Assembly (NCBI GenBank): GCA_031267575.1
Contig: JAIRYN010000045.1
Coordinates: 1-64,000 of the forward strand
Direction: 5' to 3'
Source of the DNA: Synergistaceae bacterium
GTDB lineage: Bacteria; Synergistota; Synergistia; Synergistales; Aminobacteriaceae
DNA length: 64,000 nucleotides
Positions 43,154 to 51,890 of the stretch are shown here, in pieces (position 1 is the stretch's first letter; every line of letters starts with the position of its first letter). Both the position numbers and the translations under genes were made by a program. A model generated the notes under the pieces. The model was not told the DNA's origin and made no database searches. It saw nothing but the letters and a program-made list of their open reading frames with translations.

Positions 43154-44817
43154 TTCTCGCCCTCAACAACGTAGTCCAACACAAATTGAACACGCTCTTC
43201 GTTGCGCCAATAGTCGACGCGCGGATGGTAAATCCAACCCGTCACGCCGGAGGCGCCCCCGAGATCGGGCGCGGCATTGAAGGCCAGTAGGCGCGTATCG
43301 TCCACAACGACGGAGCAATGTTTGCCGTCTTTGCCTAGAGGAAGAATCCGATCCGCTTCGTGCCTCGCCTTGTAAAAGTAAGGACAGGGATTGTCGTTGC
43401 CGAAGGGGCCCAAGTCTCCCACCGCCCGCCAGTCCCCGAGGCTGATTTGAGCCGGCGAAAGAGTGATGGCCTTGATGACTTCCTCCTCGACCTCGATATT
43501 AGACAAAAGCGCCTCCAGACTTTTTTCCACCTCCGCCCAACGGTCCGACGACACGGAAAAACCGGCGGCGTATCGATGCCCTCCCCAGGCTTCCAAGTTC
43601 TCCGAAATGGAACTCAAAATTCCCACGGCGTTGCCCCCCGCGGGAACGCGTAATGTACCGCGTATTTTGCCTTTTACAGGCGCAGCCAGCACTACCGGAC
43701 TGTGCCTCATGCCGCATATGCGGCTAGCGACGCCGCTCAAAACTCCCACCGGCCACTCGTGGTCGAACATCACGTGACGCTCTTCACTTTTGGATTCGCG
43801 GATCTCGTTGGCGATTCGCTCAGAAAGCATCTGCCGCCTTTTGTTGGCCTTGACCAAGTCGTTGACGTAAGCATAAAGTTCGCCAATTCCAAGAAGCGCT
43901 TTGACTGAGACATCCGCGCACCCGATCCGGCCCGGCGCGTTCAAACAAGGGATGACCCGCATGGACAGTTGCTCCTCCGACAGGGTTTGTTGGGTGACAC
44001 CCAATTTATCGAATAAGGCGGCAAGGCCCCTTCTGGGATTGTTGCGCATCAAAGCCAAGCCATTCCGCACGATGGCACGGTTCAGGACGTTGAGGGGCAT
44101 ACAGTCGGAGATAGTCGCCAAAGCCGCCAAGTCCAGTACGTAACGTAACCAGGAACGAGGAACGATTTCCTCCTTCCAAGCCCAGCTCCAGAGTACTGCT
44201 GTGGCGCAAAGTTTTTTCGCCATTTCATCGCCGTCGGCGCAGGGGTTGACCGTCATGGGGAAAAAAGAATCGCGCGCGCTCACCGAGTGATGATCGAAAA
44301 CAAACACGTCCACGCCTCGTTTTTCGAGAGAACGCAAAAGATCTGCATCGTTAGTGCCGCAATCGACGACCACCAAAGTATTACAACCACCCTCGGTCAG
44401 CCGGTCCAATACGGATGAATGGAGCCCGTAACCTTGCGTGTCGCGGCGGGGAATGAAATAACGAACACCTAGGGCCTTGTGGCGAAAGATCTCCATAGCC
44501 AACACCGTTGAGGCAACCCCGTCCACATCGTAATCTCCATAAACAACAACATTCCCCAAAGAGCACTTGGACCGCCATTTTTTCGCGGCCTCGAGGCTGG
44601 CGGTTCCCAGGTTCAAAGCGTCCATCAACTCCTCGAACCGAGGCTTCAGCCACGCTTGAGCGAAGTCCACATCCGAACGCTTGTTTTCATGGCACATCTC
44701 GAATACCATTGCCGTCAGCTCTGAACAGGACAACTTCCTCGCCAGGTCTCTTGTGAGGTCTCCAATTTCGTAAAGTTTCAGATTCGAATTCAAACATGTC
44801 GACAACAAGACGTTCAA
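43150..44817 (-). CDS. recJ: Single-strand-specific exonuclease RecJ
   Basis: 555 aa DHH-family 5'-3' exonuclease. Motifs: VVYGDYDVDGVAST, VVDCGTND, the DHH in VFDHHSV, and the DHHA1 region with VVLAAPVKGKIRGTLR and GGHRYAAGFSV. The OB-like C-terminal part is present (LSPAQISLGDWRAVGDLGPFG, NDNPCPYF). The start is TTG at 44817 with GGAG five bases upstream. It is coupled to relA downstream; the pair recJ-relA/spoT is a common arrangement. Confidence 0.93.
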   Translation of the reverse strand: MNVLLSTCLNSNLKLYEIGDLTRDLARKLSCSELTAMVFEMCHENKRSDVDFAQAWLKPRFEELMDALNLGTASLEAAKKWRSKCSLGNVVVYGDYDVDGVASTVLAMEIFRHKALGVRYFIPRRDTQGYGLHSSVLDRLTEGGCNTLVVVDCGTNDADLLRSLEKRGVDVFVFDHHSVSARDSFFPMTVNPCADGDEMAKKLCATAVLWSWAWKEEIVPRSWLRYVLDLAALATISDCMPLNVLNRAIVRNGLALMRNNPRRGLAALFDKLGVTQQTLSEEQLSMRVIPCLNAPGRIGCADVSVKALLGIGELYAYVNDLVKANKRRQMLSERIANEIRESKSEERHVMFDHEWPVGVLSGVASRICGMRHSPVVLAAPVKGKIRGTLRVPAGGNAVGILSSISENLEAWGGHRYAAGFSVSSDRWAEVEKSLEALLSNIEVEEEVIKAITLSPAQISLGDWRAVGDLGPFGNDNPCPYFYKARHEADRILPLGKDGKHCSVVVDDTRLLAFNAAPDLGGASGVTGWIYHPRVDYWRNEERVQFVLDYVVEGEK

Positions 44818-44833
44818 TCCCTCTCCGTGCCGA

Positions 44834-45337
44834 TTATAATCTATATCGCAGAACGTCTTCGTTCCGATTCAAATTTTCCGACTCAAATTTTTTCCTACGA
44901 CGTCTCGACTCGAAATATTCTCTGAGAACGGCCGCACAATGATTTTCCAGCACGCCCCCCCATACCCCGCATCGATGGTTGAGTCGAATGTCGCAAAGCA
45001 AATTATACAGAGATCCAGCCGCGCCGGCACGGGGATCTTTCGCCCCAAAAAAGACGTTGCGTATACGGGCGTTGATACAAGCTCCCGCGCACATAGGACA
45101 AGGTTCCAGCGTCACGTAAAGATCACAACCTCTCAGGTTCCAGCTCCCGATTCGTTCCGCGGCCGCGCGTATCGCTCGCATTTCCGCGTGAGCCGTCGGA
45201 TCGATAGTTTTTGTGTTCGAACTTCTCGCCAAGATCTCTTTTGATCTCACCAACACTGCACCAACAGGAACATCTCCTCGGACCAAAGCCTCTTTCGCCG
45301 CGAGAAGCGCCTGGAACATAAAATAATCTTCGTTCAT
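44834..45337 (-). CDS. tadA: tRNA-specific adenosine deaminase
   Basis: 167 aa zinc deaminase that makes inosine at the wobble base of tRNA-Arg. Zinc ligands and catalytic Glu are His50-Ala-Glu52 and Cys80-x2-Cys83 (TAHAEMRAI, LEPCPMCAGAC). ATG 45337 gives the normal N-terminus (EDYFMFQALLAAKEA); the open frame to 45628 lies inside nth and is rejected. There is no strong ribosome site, and the spacer to nth contains the duplicate TATACGCT. The C-terminus includes a 14-bp duplication (44862-44889). Confidence 0.93.
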   Translation of the reverse strand: MNEDYFMFQALLAAKEALVRGDVPVGAVLVRSKEILARSSNTKTIDPTAHAEMRAIRAAAERIGSWNLRGCDLYVTLEPCPMCAGACINARIRNVFFGAKDPRAGAAGSLYNLLCDIRLNHRCGVWGGVLENHCAAVLREYFESRRRRKKFESENLNRNEDVLRYRL

Positions 45338-45347
45338 TATTATACGC

Positions 45348-46118
45348 TTATACGCTTTCGGCATCGGGACCCGCGAAAATCTGTTTCGCGTAAAAAGAAC
45401 AGAGCCTCGCCGCGACGCACGTCCGGCAAAGTGGGTTGCGGGCCTTGCAGATGGCCCTACCGTGCTCGATAATGTTAATATGCCCGCCCAGGTAACGAGA
45501 AGGTTCGACTTGACGCTCCAGCAGCGCGCAAATAGCCTCGGCTGGCGTTTTATTGGGCACGAATCCCACACGCTGGCAAATCCTGGCGATATGCGTATCC
45601 ACGGGAAAGGCCGGGAGGCGCATGTCAAACAGGAGCACGCAGGCCGCCGTCTTCTCCCCTACTCCGGGCAAAGACAAAAGATAGCTCCGCGCCTCGTCCC
45701 GACCTTTTTCGACGAGAGGTAAAATCGAATAACGCCCGAAGTCCCTCAAAACGATTTCCAAAATCTCCAGTATGCGCTTGGTCTTGGTCGGGGCGAGCCC
45801 GGCGGGGCGCACCGCCTTTTCCACAGCCTCATACCCCGCGGCAGCGGCCACTTCCCAGGTGGGACAGCGGTCTTTCAAGCGGGAAAAAGCCACATCCCGG
45901 TTCCGGTCATTCGTGTGCTGGGAAAGCACGGTGAGAATCAGACCATCTAGAGGTTCCGAATGGGCAAAATCGCGGGGAATCGCCTCATTATGCCACTGGC
46001 TCTCCAACAGGTCCAAAACGTCGGAGACCCATTGTCCCAAGTTCTTCGGCAACACCACTCCAAGAGACGGCGAACGGTTCAACGTGCAATCATCCGCCGC
46101 CCTCTGAAGATCTCTCAT
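45348..46118 (-). CDS. nth: Endonuclease III-like HhH-GPD DNA glycosylase
   Basis: 256 aa. The helix-hairpin-helix with catalytic Lys (SLPGVGEKTAACVLL) and Asp (FPVDTHIARI) is intact. The C-terminal 4Fe-4S cluster ligands C-x6-C-x2-C-x5-C lie in AICKARNPLCRTCVAARLC. It removes oxidised pyrimidines, though the HhH-GPD Nth/UPF branch can vary in substrate. It is longer at the N-terminus than E. coli Nth (211 aa). The start ATG 46118 lies in the last copy of a 17-bp tandem triplicate (46101-46152), where each copy supplies its own ATG; only this copy is in frame. Confidence 0.9.
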   Translation of the reverse strand: MRDLQRAADDCTLNRSPSLGVVLPKNLGQWVSDVLDLLESQWHNEAIPRDFAHSEPLDGLILTVLSQHTNDRNRDVAFSRLKDRCPTWEVAAAAGYEAVEKAVRPAGLAPTKTKRILEILEIVLRDFGRYSILPLVEKGRDEARSYLLSLPGVGEKTAACVLLFDMRLPAFPVDTHIARICQRVGFVPNKTPAEAICALLERQVEPSRYLGGHINIIEHGRAICKARNPLCRTCVAARLCSFYAKQIFAGPDAESV

Positions 46119-46152
46119 ATCTGAAGATCTTTCATATCTGAAGATCTTTCAT
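46101..46152. repeat. 17-bp tandem triplicate across the nth start codon
   Basis: On the minus strand the unit ATGAAAGATCTTCAGAT occurs twice, then a third copy reads ATGAGAGATCTTCAG and continues as nth. The 17-bp period shifts frame, so the first two ATGs open 6-codon frames (MKDLQI, stop) instead of nth. Confidence 0.92.
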
Positions 46153-46153
46153 A

Positions 46154-46189
46154 ATAGAATGACTATTCCTCATAGAATGACTATTCCTC
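46154..46189. repeat. 18-bp perfect duplicate spanning the EF-G stop codon
   Basis: ATAGAATGACTATTCCTC occurs at 46154-46171 and 46172-46189. The right copy includes the stop codon of the EF-G paralogue, and the left copy duplicates the stop context downstream. Confidence 0.95.
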
Positions 46190-48277
46190 TTCTTCTTCCT
46201 GTTTGTGGGCAGCGATGACCTTCTTGGCGATGTCGCCCGGAACTTCCTCGTAATGAGAAGGCTCCATAGAGAAACTCCCCTGGCCCGAGGTCATGGAGCG
46301 CAAAATGATCGCGTAACGAAACATCTCTGCCAAAGGAACTTGGGCCTTCACCACCTGGAGCCGTCCTCGGGCCTCCATGCCCATAATGCGTCCCCTCCGG
46401 CTGTTGAAATCGCCCATCACATCCCCCATGTACTGATCGGGAACAATGACCTCCACGTTCATGATCGGCTCTAGAAGCACTGGGGACGCGTCCAGGATGC
46501 CCTTTTTAAAGGAAAGCCGGGTGGCAAGTTTGAAAGACATCTCCGAACTGTCCACGTCGTGATAAGACCCGAAGAAAAGCTCCGCCTTGAAGTCCACCAC
46601 GGGAAAACCGGCCAAGGGTCCCTTCTCCATATACTCATGAAGGCCCTTCTCCACCGCGGGGATGTAGTTCTTCGGCACGGCGCCGCCCACGATCTTGTCC
46701 ATAAACTCGAACCCAATGCCCCGTTCCTGGGGGATGTAGCGGATGCTGACGTCGCCGTATTGCCCATGGCCGCCGCTCTGTTTTTTGTGCTTCCCCTGAG
46801 CCTCGGAGGTCTTTTTGATCGTCTCCCGATAGGGAACCTGGGGTGTACGCGTATCTAAATCGACACCGTAGCGTTCTTTCATCTTCGCCAGGACGATGTC
46901 GATGTGCAGGTCTCCCATACCAGACAGAACATTGTCGTGGGTTTCCGGGTTTTTCTCGAAAGTCAGGCTGCGGTCCTCCTCCAGAGTCTTGGTGATGGCG
47001 TTACCCAGCTTGTCCTCGTCCGCTCGAGTTTTCGCGATTACGGCCACACTGTAGACCGGCAAGGGAAATTCGATGTGAGGGAACAGGTATGAGGCGCCGC
47101 CCTTCGTCGCCAGCGTGTGCCCCACCTTGGTGCTCTGAAGTTTCGGGATCGCCACGACGTCGCCGGCGATGATCTCCTTCACATCCTTGCCATCTTTGCC
47201 CGTCATGAATTTGAAGGTACTGACGCGTTCGTCCTCACCTTTCTTCACGTTGTAGATGTTGTTGCCCTCGGAGGACAGAGTGCCGGAATAGACCCGTATA
47301 AACGACAGCTTGCCCACATAGGGATCGACCATCACCTTGAAACAAAGGGCGGAGAAGGGCGCTGCGACATCGGGCACGATCTCGATCAGACTCTTGTCGG
47401 AGTCGGATTTTTCGGCTTTGACGGGACCGTGATCTATGGGCGAGGGGAAATAGTCCACGACGAAGTCTAACAACTGATGTACCCCTACGTTGGTTGCCGC
47501 CGCCCCCGCCAGAACAGGGTAAATACGGCGTTTCGCAATGGCGGCTCGAACCACCTTCACCAAGTCTTCGTCGCTTATGGGCTCCTCTTCCAAGTAGCGT
47601 TCCATCAAAGCGTCGTCCATTTCCACGGCTGCCTCCAACAAGGCTTCTTTCGCCGCTGCCACCGCATCAGCCATATCCATGGGAATGTCCTCTTCCACAA
47701 ATTTGCCGCTGCCGTCCAGGTTGTAGGTGTACGCCTTGCCCTTCAGCACGTGGACAATCCCTTTAAAGGAGGCCTCGGCTCCAATGGGTAGAAACACGGG
47801 AAGCGCGTTGTTCGAGAATTGCTCTTTTATGTCATCCAATACCTTATCGAAATCGGCGTTTTCTCGGTCCATTTTGGAGATATAGAAAATTACGGGAGAG
47901 GCGTTTTCCGTCGCGTACTCCCAGGCCCGCCCGGTCTGAACTTCGACGCCGCCCACCGCGCTGACTAGGAGCAACGACGCGTCAGCCACGCGAATGGCGG
48001 CGCTCATTTCACCTGTAAAGTCCGCGAAACCAGGGGCGTCCAGCGCGAAGAGAGTCTTGCCTCCTCGCTCCAGAGTCATGAGCGAGGTTCCTATCGAGAT
48101 CTGACGTTTCTGTTCCTCCGAGCTGAAATCGCTGACAGTGTTGCCCGATTCCGTTTTTCCCATACGGGAAATTTGTCCGTTATCAAAAAGCATGGCCTCC
48201 GCCAAGGTGGTTTTTCCGGCTCCGCCGTGGGCCACCAGCGCAAAACTTCTCGTGTTCTCAGGTTGACGTGATCCCAT
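46181..48277 (-). CDS. Elongation factor G paralogue (EF-G2-like translational GTPase)
   Basis: About 698 aa with all five EF-G domains. The G domain has AHGGAGKTTLAEAML (P-loop), LDAPGFADF (G3) and the unusual SKMD in place of NKxD (G4). Domains II-V follow with TYKxYG-like and EPIMNVEV(I)VPDQYMGDVMGDFNSRRG, a strong EF-G hallmark. Non-canonical EF-G paralogues act in ribosome recycling or translocation under special conditions; canonical fusA is expected elsewhere with the str operon. ATG 48277 is preferred over the TTG at 48286. The gene ends in a run of Glu codons. A strong terminator precedes its promoter region. Confidence 0.88.
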   Translation of the reverse strand: MGSRQPENTRSFALVAHGGAGKTTLAEAMLFDNGQISRMGKTESGNTVSDFSSEEQKRQISIGTSLMTLERGGKTLFALDAPGFADFTGEMSAAIRVADASLLLVSAVGGVEVQTGRAWEYATENASPVIFYISKMDRENADFDKVLDDIKEQFSNNALPVFLPIGAEASFKGIVHVLKGKAYTYNLDGSGKFVEEDIPMDMADAVAAAKEALLEAAVEMDDALMERYLEEEPISDEDLVKVVRAAIAKRRIYPVLAGAAATNVGVHQLLDFVVDYFPSPIDHGPVKAEKSDSDKSLIEIVPDVAAPFSALCFKVMVDPYVGKLSFIRVYSGTLSSEGNNIYNVKKGEDERVSTFKFMTGKDGKDVKEIIAGDVVAIPKLQSTKVGHTLATKGGASYLFPHIEFPLPVYSVAVIAKTRADEDKLGNAITKTLEEDRSLTFEKNPETHDNVLSGMGDLHIDIVLAKMKERYGVDLDTRTPQVPYRETIKKTSEAQGKHKKQSGGHGQYGDVSIRYIPQERGIGFEFMDKIVGGAVPKNYIPAVEKGLHEYMEKGPLAGFPVVDFKAELFFGSYHDVDSSEMSFKLATRLSFKKGILDASPVLLEPIMNVEVIVPDQYMGDVMGDFNSRRGRIMGMEARGRLQVVKAQVPLAEMFRYAIILRSMTSGQGSFSMEPSHYEEVPGDIAKKVIAAHKQEEEEE

Positions 48278-48363
48278 AATCTCCAACTACCTCCTCTTGA
48301 TTCCGGGACGCCCCCAAAGGACGCGCACCGGGGGTCGCGAATAGAAAAGCGATTACAAAAAAA

Positions 48364-48413
48364 TCACAAAAAAATATGCCCCCGGTCTCTTCGTTATAAA
48401 AGAAATCGGGGGC
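48364..48413 (-). terminator. Strong intrinsic terminator after gatB
   Basis: On the minus strand GCCCCCG (48407-48413) pairs with CGGGGGC (48378-48384) across a 22-nt loop that can pair further inside, followed by ATATTTTTTTG. It closes the gatCAB operon directly after the gatB stop. Confidence 0.85.
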
Positions 48414-48419
48414 AACACC

Positions 48420-49946
48420 TCATTTCAGAAGAACCTTGATGGCAGCCTCAATCACGGCGGCCACCTCCTCGGGTCGGGCTTGTCCTTTTGTCTCCCGCAT
48501 GACCAAACCCTGCAAAAACTTGAGCTTTTTGCCCTTGACGTCTTTACCGGCCTTGATCTCCTCGATCACGTCAGGATTAGCCGCGAGAGTCGCGCGCGCC
48601 AAATCGCTTAACACGTCAGCCTTCACGCCTCCCTCCGACGCGCCGCTCTTTGTCAGCGCCTCGTCCAAGGAAAGTCCCTCCAGCATGTTCTCGAAGACGC
48701 TTTTAGCCAGAGTCGTGGAAATCTTACCCCCATCGACGCGGATAAGCAACTCTGCCAAAGCCTCGGGTTTTACGGCGAGTTCCTCCGCCCCCATCTGCTT
48801 ATCGTTCTGTCTCTCATTCTGTCTCTGATTTTGTCTCTCATTGAGAGTCCGCAGAATTTCCGTGCGCACCCAATTACTCGCCCGAGCCGGGTTTGCCCCA
48901 GCGGTGACACAAGCCTCGAAATACTGTGCAACGTCCCGAGAGTCCGCCAATATCGCCGCGTCCACCTCGGAAAGACCCCACTCTTCCACGTAACGTCGAA
49001 GTTTTTCGTCCGGCATTTCGGGTAAGGCCGCGCGCGTGTTTTCTACCCACTCCGGAGAGACTACCAGGGGCGGCAGATCCGGCTCCACGATGAACTTGCG
49101 GTAAAATTCTTTCACCCGCGAAGCCATGGTCGTTTCCTTCGCGTCGTTCCAATGGCGGGTTTCCTGCAACACCTCTCCGCCCTCCGTCAGAATTTTTGAC
49201 TGGCGCTTTACTTCGTACTCAATGGCCCGTTCCAGGGCACGGAAGGAGTTCATGTTCTTAACCTCAACCCTACGACCCCAGCGCCCATCCGAACATTTGA
49301 CCGACACATTGGCGTCAAAACGCATCATGCCCTTTTCCAGATCCGCGTCCGACGCGCCGCAGTAACGTACCCGCCGCCGCAACGCCGTCGCGTACTCCAC
49401 GGCCTCCCGAGCCGAGGAGATATCCGGCTCCGAAACGATCTCCGCTAAGGGTAACCCCGAACGATTGTAATCCACGTAGGACGTAGCCGCTCCCTCCAGC
49501 CTTCCATCCGCGGCACTGTGGTGGAGCTTGCCCACGTCTTCCTCCAAGTGCAGGCGCGTGATGCGGATCCTTTTCGGGTTGCCCGCGTCGTCTTTGATCA
49601 TGAGATAGCCCTTTTCCGCGATGGGCAGGTCGCTCTGGGTGATCTGATGTCCCTTGGGCAAGTCGGGGTAATAATAAGATTTACGGAAAAAATACGTCGT
49701 CGGTTGTATCCCGCAATTCAACGCCATTCCCGCCAGCATCCCCTGCTGGACCACGGTCTCGTTCAATACGGGCATAGAGCCGGGCAGCCCCATACAAACA
49801 GGACAGATGTGCGAGTTGGGCGCGTCATGGGTGTAATCCGCCGAACAGGAACAAAAGATCTTGGACTTGGTCTTCAACTGTATGTGAATCTCGATGCCTA
49901 TGACTGGCGTGAAGGTGAGAGCATCACCGCTTGTTTTATCGGACAT
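48420..49946 (-). CDS. gatB: Aspartyl/glutamyl-tRNA(Asn/Gln) amidotransferase subunit B
   Basis: 508 aa. GatB binds misacylated tRNA and holds the kinase site. Marks: VIGIEIHIQLKTKSKIFC, the Cys pair in HICPVCMGLPG, YYYPDLPKGHQITQ, LHLEEDVGKLHH, DYNRSGLPLAEIVSEPD, MRFDANVSV and VEVKNMNSF. The C-terminal helical tRNA-binding tail contains an in-frame 12-bp triplicate (48801-48849) encoding NERQNQRQNERQND, which widens a loop. ATG 49946 follows GAGGAGG; the frame to 50129 lies inside gatA and is rejected. It starts 2 nt after the gatA stop. Confidence 0.95.
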   Translation of the reverse strand: MSDKTSGDALTFTPVIGIEIHIQLKTKSKIFCSCSADYTHDAPNSHICPVCMGLPGSMPVLNETVVQQGMLAGMALNCGIQPTTYFFRKSYYYPDLPKGHQITQSDLPIAEKGYLMIKDDAGNPKRIRITRLHLEEDVGKLHHSAADGRLEGAATSYVDYNRSGLPLAEIVSEPDISSAREAVEYATALRRRVRYCGASDADLEKGMMRFDANVSVKCSDGRWGRRVEVKNMNSFRALERAIEYEVKRQSKILTEGGEVLQETRHWNDAKETTMASRVKEFYRKFIVEPDLPPLVVSPEWVENTRAALPEMPDEKLRRYVEEWGLSEVDAAILADSRDVAQYFEACVTAGANPARASNWVRTEILRTLNERQNQRQNERQNDKQMGAEELAVKPEALAELLIRVDGGKISTTLAKSVFENMLEGLSLDEALTKSGASEGGVKADVLSDLARATLAANPDVIEEIKAGKDVKGKKLKFLQGLVMRETKGQARPEEVAAVIEAAIKVLLK

Positions 49947-49948
49947 GG

Positions 49949-51469
49949 TCAAATTCCTCCTCTCGCGATTTGAGGAGCGCCTAAAACTTTTTGCAACTCG
50001 AAGGCGATGTCGAGAAGATTTTTGTCGCTCCACCGAGGCCCGACAAGCTGCAATCCCACGGGAAGTCCCGACGTGGGCTCGCTGGGAAAGCCCGGCACGG
50101 GCCCGCTGTCTCGCGCGTAGCCTGTGCAAAACGAAAGTCCCGGCAACCCCGCCATATTGACAGGCAGGGTATAGAGGTCCGACTCGTAGCCCTTCATCGC
50201 GTCCTCGTCCGACTCTCCGATTTTCTCCGGTAGTGAGGGAGTTACGGGCTGAAGGATGGCGTCCACCTTCTCAAAGGCTTTTCCGAACTCGGCGGCAATC
50301 AACGTGCGTACCCGCGTGGCCGCCACGTAGTACTCCTCGCTGCGAACCGGTTCGGTCAGGCAAGTTCCCGCGATGATCCGGGACTTCACCTCACTACCAA
50401 AACCTTGAGAGCGCACTTGCTCGAACATATCCTTCAAACTCGTCGCCGTGTTCACCATGAGTCCATAACGTACCCCGTCGTAACGCGCCAAGTTTGTGTG
50501 AGCTTCCGAGGCCGCGATGGCGTAATAACACGCCACAGCATAACGAGCCACCGTCGGCAATGACACCTCGGAAATCTCAGCCCCTCCTTCCTCCATGACG
50601 CGTAAAACGCGTCTCATGGCGTCCGCGATAGGCGGATCCAGGGTGAAGTCCTGAAAATCCTTGACCAAAGCGATACGTTTGCCCTTCAAGTTCACATTGC
50701 CATTTTTGTCTCCCATAGGAAGGGAAAAATCGATGTTGCCTTTGGCGACGCTTGTGGAATCTTTGAGGTCATGGTGAGCTAAAATTTGCATCGCCAGCGC
50801 CATGTCCTCTAAATCGCGGGTGAAAGGACCGATTTGGTCCAAGGAGGAGCCATAGGCGATCAATCCGTAACGACTCACCAGACCATAAGTGGGTTTTAGT
50901 CCGTAAATGCCGCAATAAGACGCTGGCTGACGAATAGACCCTCCCGTGTCACTGCCTAGAGCGAGGGGCGTATAGGCCGCGGCCACACTGGCCGCGCTAC
51001 CGCCTGAACTACCTCCCGGCACCCGGGAAAGGTCCCACGGATTCGCCGTAGGACCGAAGGCCGAGGTGCCGGTGGTGTTTCCCATAGCGAACTCATCCAT
51101 ATTGGCTTTACCCAGAAGCACAGCCCCCTCGGAAGAAAGCAACCTCCATACTGTGGCATCATAAGGAGGGGACCAATACCCCAAAATGCGGCTTCCCGCC
51201 GTGGTGCGTATGCCATGAGTGCACATGTTGTCCTTAAGGATCACCGGGACACCGGCCAAAAGTCCCATCTCCTCGCCTCGCGCGATGCCCGCGTCCACCT
51301 CTCTGGCCTGAGCTCGTCCGGAATCGGCTGTCACGGTGATAAGAGCGGACAACTTGCTTTCACAAGCGATAGTTCGGTCTAAACACTCATTAAAAACATC
51401 GAGGGCCGTAAACTTCTTTGCTCGAACGCCCGCCGCGATTTCGTGTACTCCCAGTGCGTGAAACTCCAT
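49949..51469 (-). CDS. gatA: Aspartyl/glutamyl-tRNA(Asn/Gln) amidotransferase subunit A
   Basis: 506 aa amidase-signature glutaminase that supplies ammonia to GatB. The catalytic Lys is in GVPVILKDNMCTHG, the cis-Ser in GGSSGGSAASVAA and the nucleophile Ser in GSDTGGSIRQPASYCGIYGLKPTYG. The Gln-binding loop SRYGLIAYGSSLDQIGP is intact. ATG 51469 lies 3 nt after the gatC stop, giving gatC-gatA-gatB order. The complex allows Gln-tRNA and/or Asn-tRNA synthesis by the indirect route. Confidence 0.96.
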   Translation of the reverse strand: MEFHALGVHEIAAGVRAKKFTALDVFNECLDRTIACESKLSALITVTADSGRAQAREVDAGIARGEEMGLLAGVPVILKDNMCTHGIRTTAGSRILGYWSPPYDATVWRLLSSEGAVLLGKANMDEFAMGNTTGTSAFGPTANPWDLSRVPGGSSGGSAASVAAAYTPLALGSDTGGSIRQPASYCGIYGLKPTYGLVSRYGLIAYGSSLDQIGPFTRDLEDMALAMQILAHHDLKDSTSVAKGNIDFSLPMGDKNGNVNLKGKRIALVKDFQDFTLDPPIADAMRRVLRVMEEGGAEISEVSLPTVARYAVACYYAIAASEAHTNLARYDGVRYGLMVNTATSLKDMFEQVRSQGFGSEVKSRIIAGTCLTEPVRSEEYYVAATRVRTLIAAEFGKAFEKVDAILQPVTPSLPEKIGESDEDAMKGYESDLYTLPVNMAGLPGLSFCTGYARDSGPVPGFPSEPTSGLPVGLQLVGPRWSDKNLLDIAFELQKVLGAPQIARGGI

Positions 51470-51472
51470 AAT

Positions 51473-51808
51473 CTACGCCCCCATAGCCGGCTCGCAAGAC
51501 ACGTCACGATTCCCCACGGCGTCCTCCACAATACGCGGAACTTTGAAAAAGGAACCCATGTCTCTCGTCCGTTCAGCCAAGATATCTTTCGCGTCGGGAA
51601 ACACCGCCGGAACGTCCTTTCTCAAGGGGCACACGTTGGTTTCCGCGAAACAGAAAGGTTCAACGTCTTTCAGGTCGAGCTCCTTGAACCTGTCTACCAT
51701 CTCCAGGAAGTTGTTGATGTAGCGCACCGCTCCGACCAGCTCCGCGTCTGTCAAAGAAAGCCGCGCCTCATCCGCGATGGCGCGTACATCGTCTTCGCCT
51801 AACTTCAT
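51473..51808 (-). CDS. gatC: Aspartyl/glutamyl-tRNA(Asn/Gln) amidotransferase subunit C
   Basis: 111 aa linker that wraps around GatA/GatB. The helical N-terminus (DDVRAIADEARLSLTDAEL) and the YINNFLEMVDRFKELDLKDVEPF segment are classic. The C-terminus RTRDMGSFFKVPRIVE matches the family ending. ATG 51808 follows AAGGGAAG and a promoter-like element at 51847-51873. Confidence 0.94.
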   Translation of the reverse strand: MKLGEDDVRAIADEARLSLTDAELVGAVRYINNFLEMVDRFKELDLKDVEPFCFAETNVCPLRKDVPAVFPDAKDILAERTRDMGSFFKVPRIVEDAVGNRDVSCEPAMGA

Positions 51809-51846
51809 TTTCGCACTTCCCTTCAGTTACTTTTATAAATAGAAAG

Positions 51847-51873
51847 ATTATAACAGTCGGGGCCTTTCTCCAA
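51847..51873 (-). promoter_or_regulatory. Promoter of gatCAB
   Basis: On the minus strand TTGGAG (51868-51873) and a perfect TATAAT-type -10 (51847-51852) are 15 bp apart; TTTGGA one base upstream would give 16 bp. The leader would be about 35 nt. Confidence 0.5.
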
Positions 51874-51890
51874 AATACCCTCGCTCACTC

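Noticed and set aside
45338-45628. Long N-terminal extension of TadA
   Set aside because: It would run antiparallel to no gene but inside nth in another frame; TadA family proteins start near the EDYFMxxAL helix.
49947-50129. Arg-rich N-terminal extension of GatB
   Set aside because: It is a frame-shifted reading of the gatA 3' end; a strong ribosome site precedes ATG 49946.
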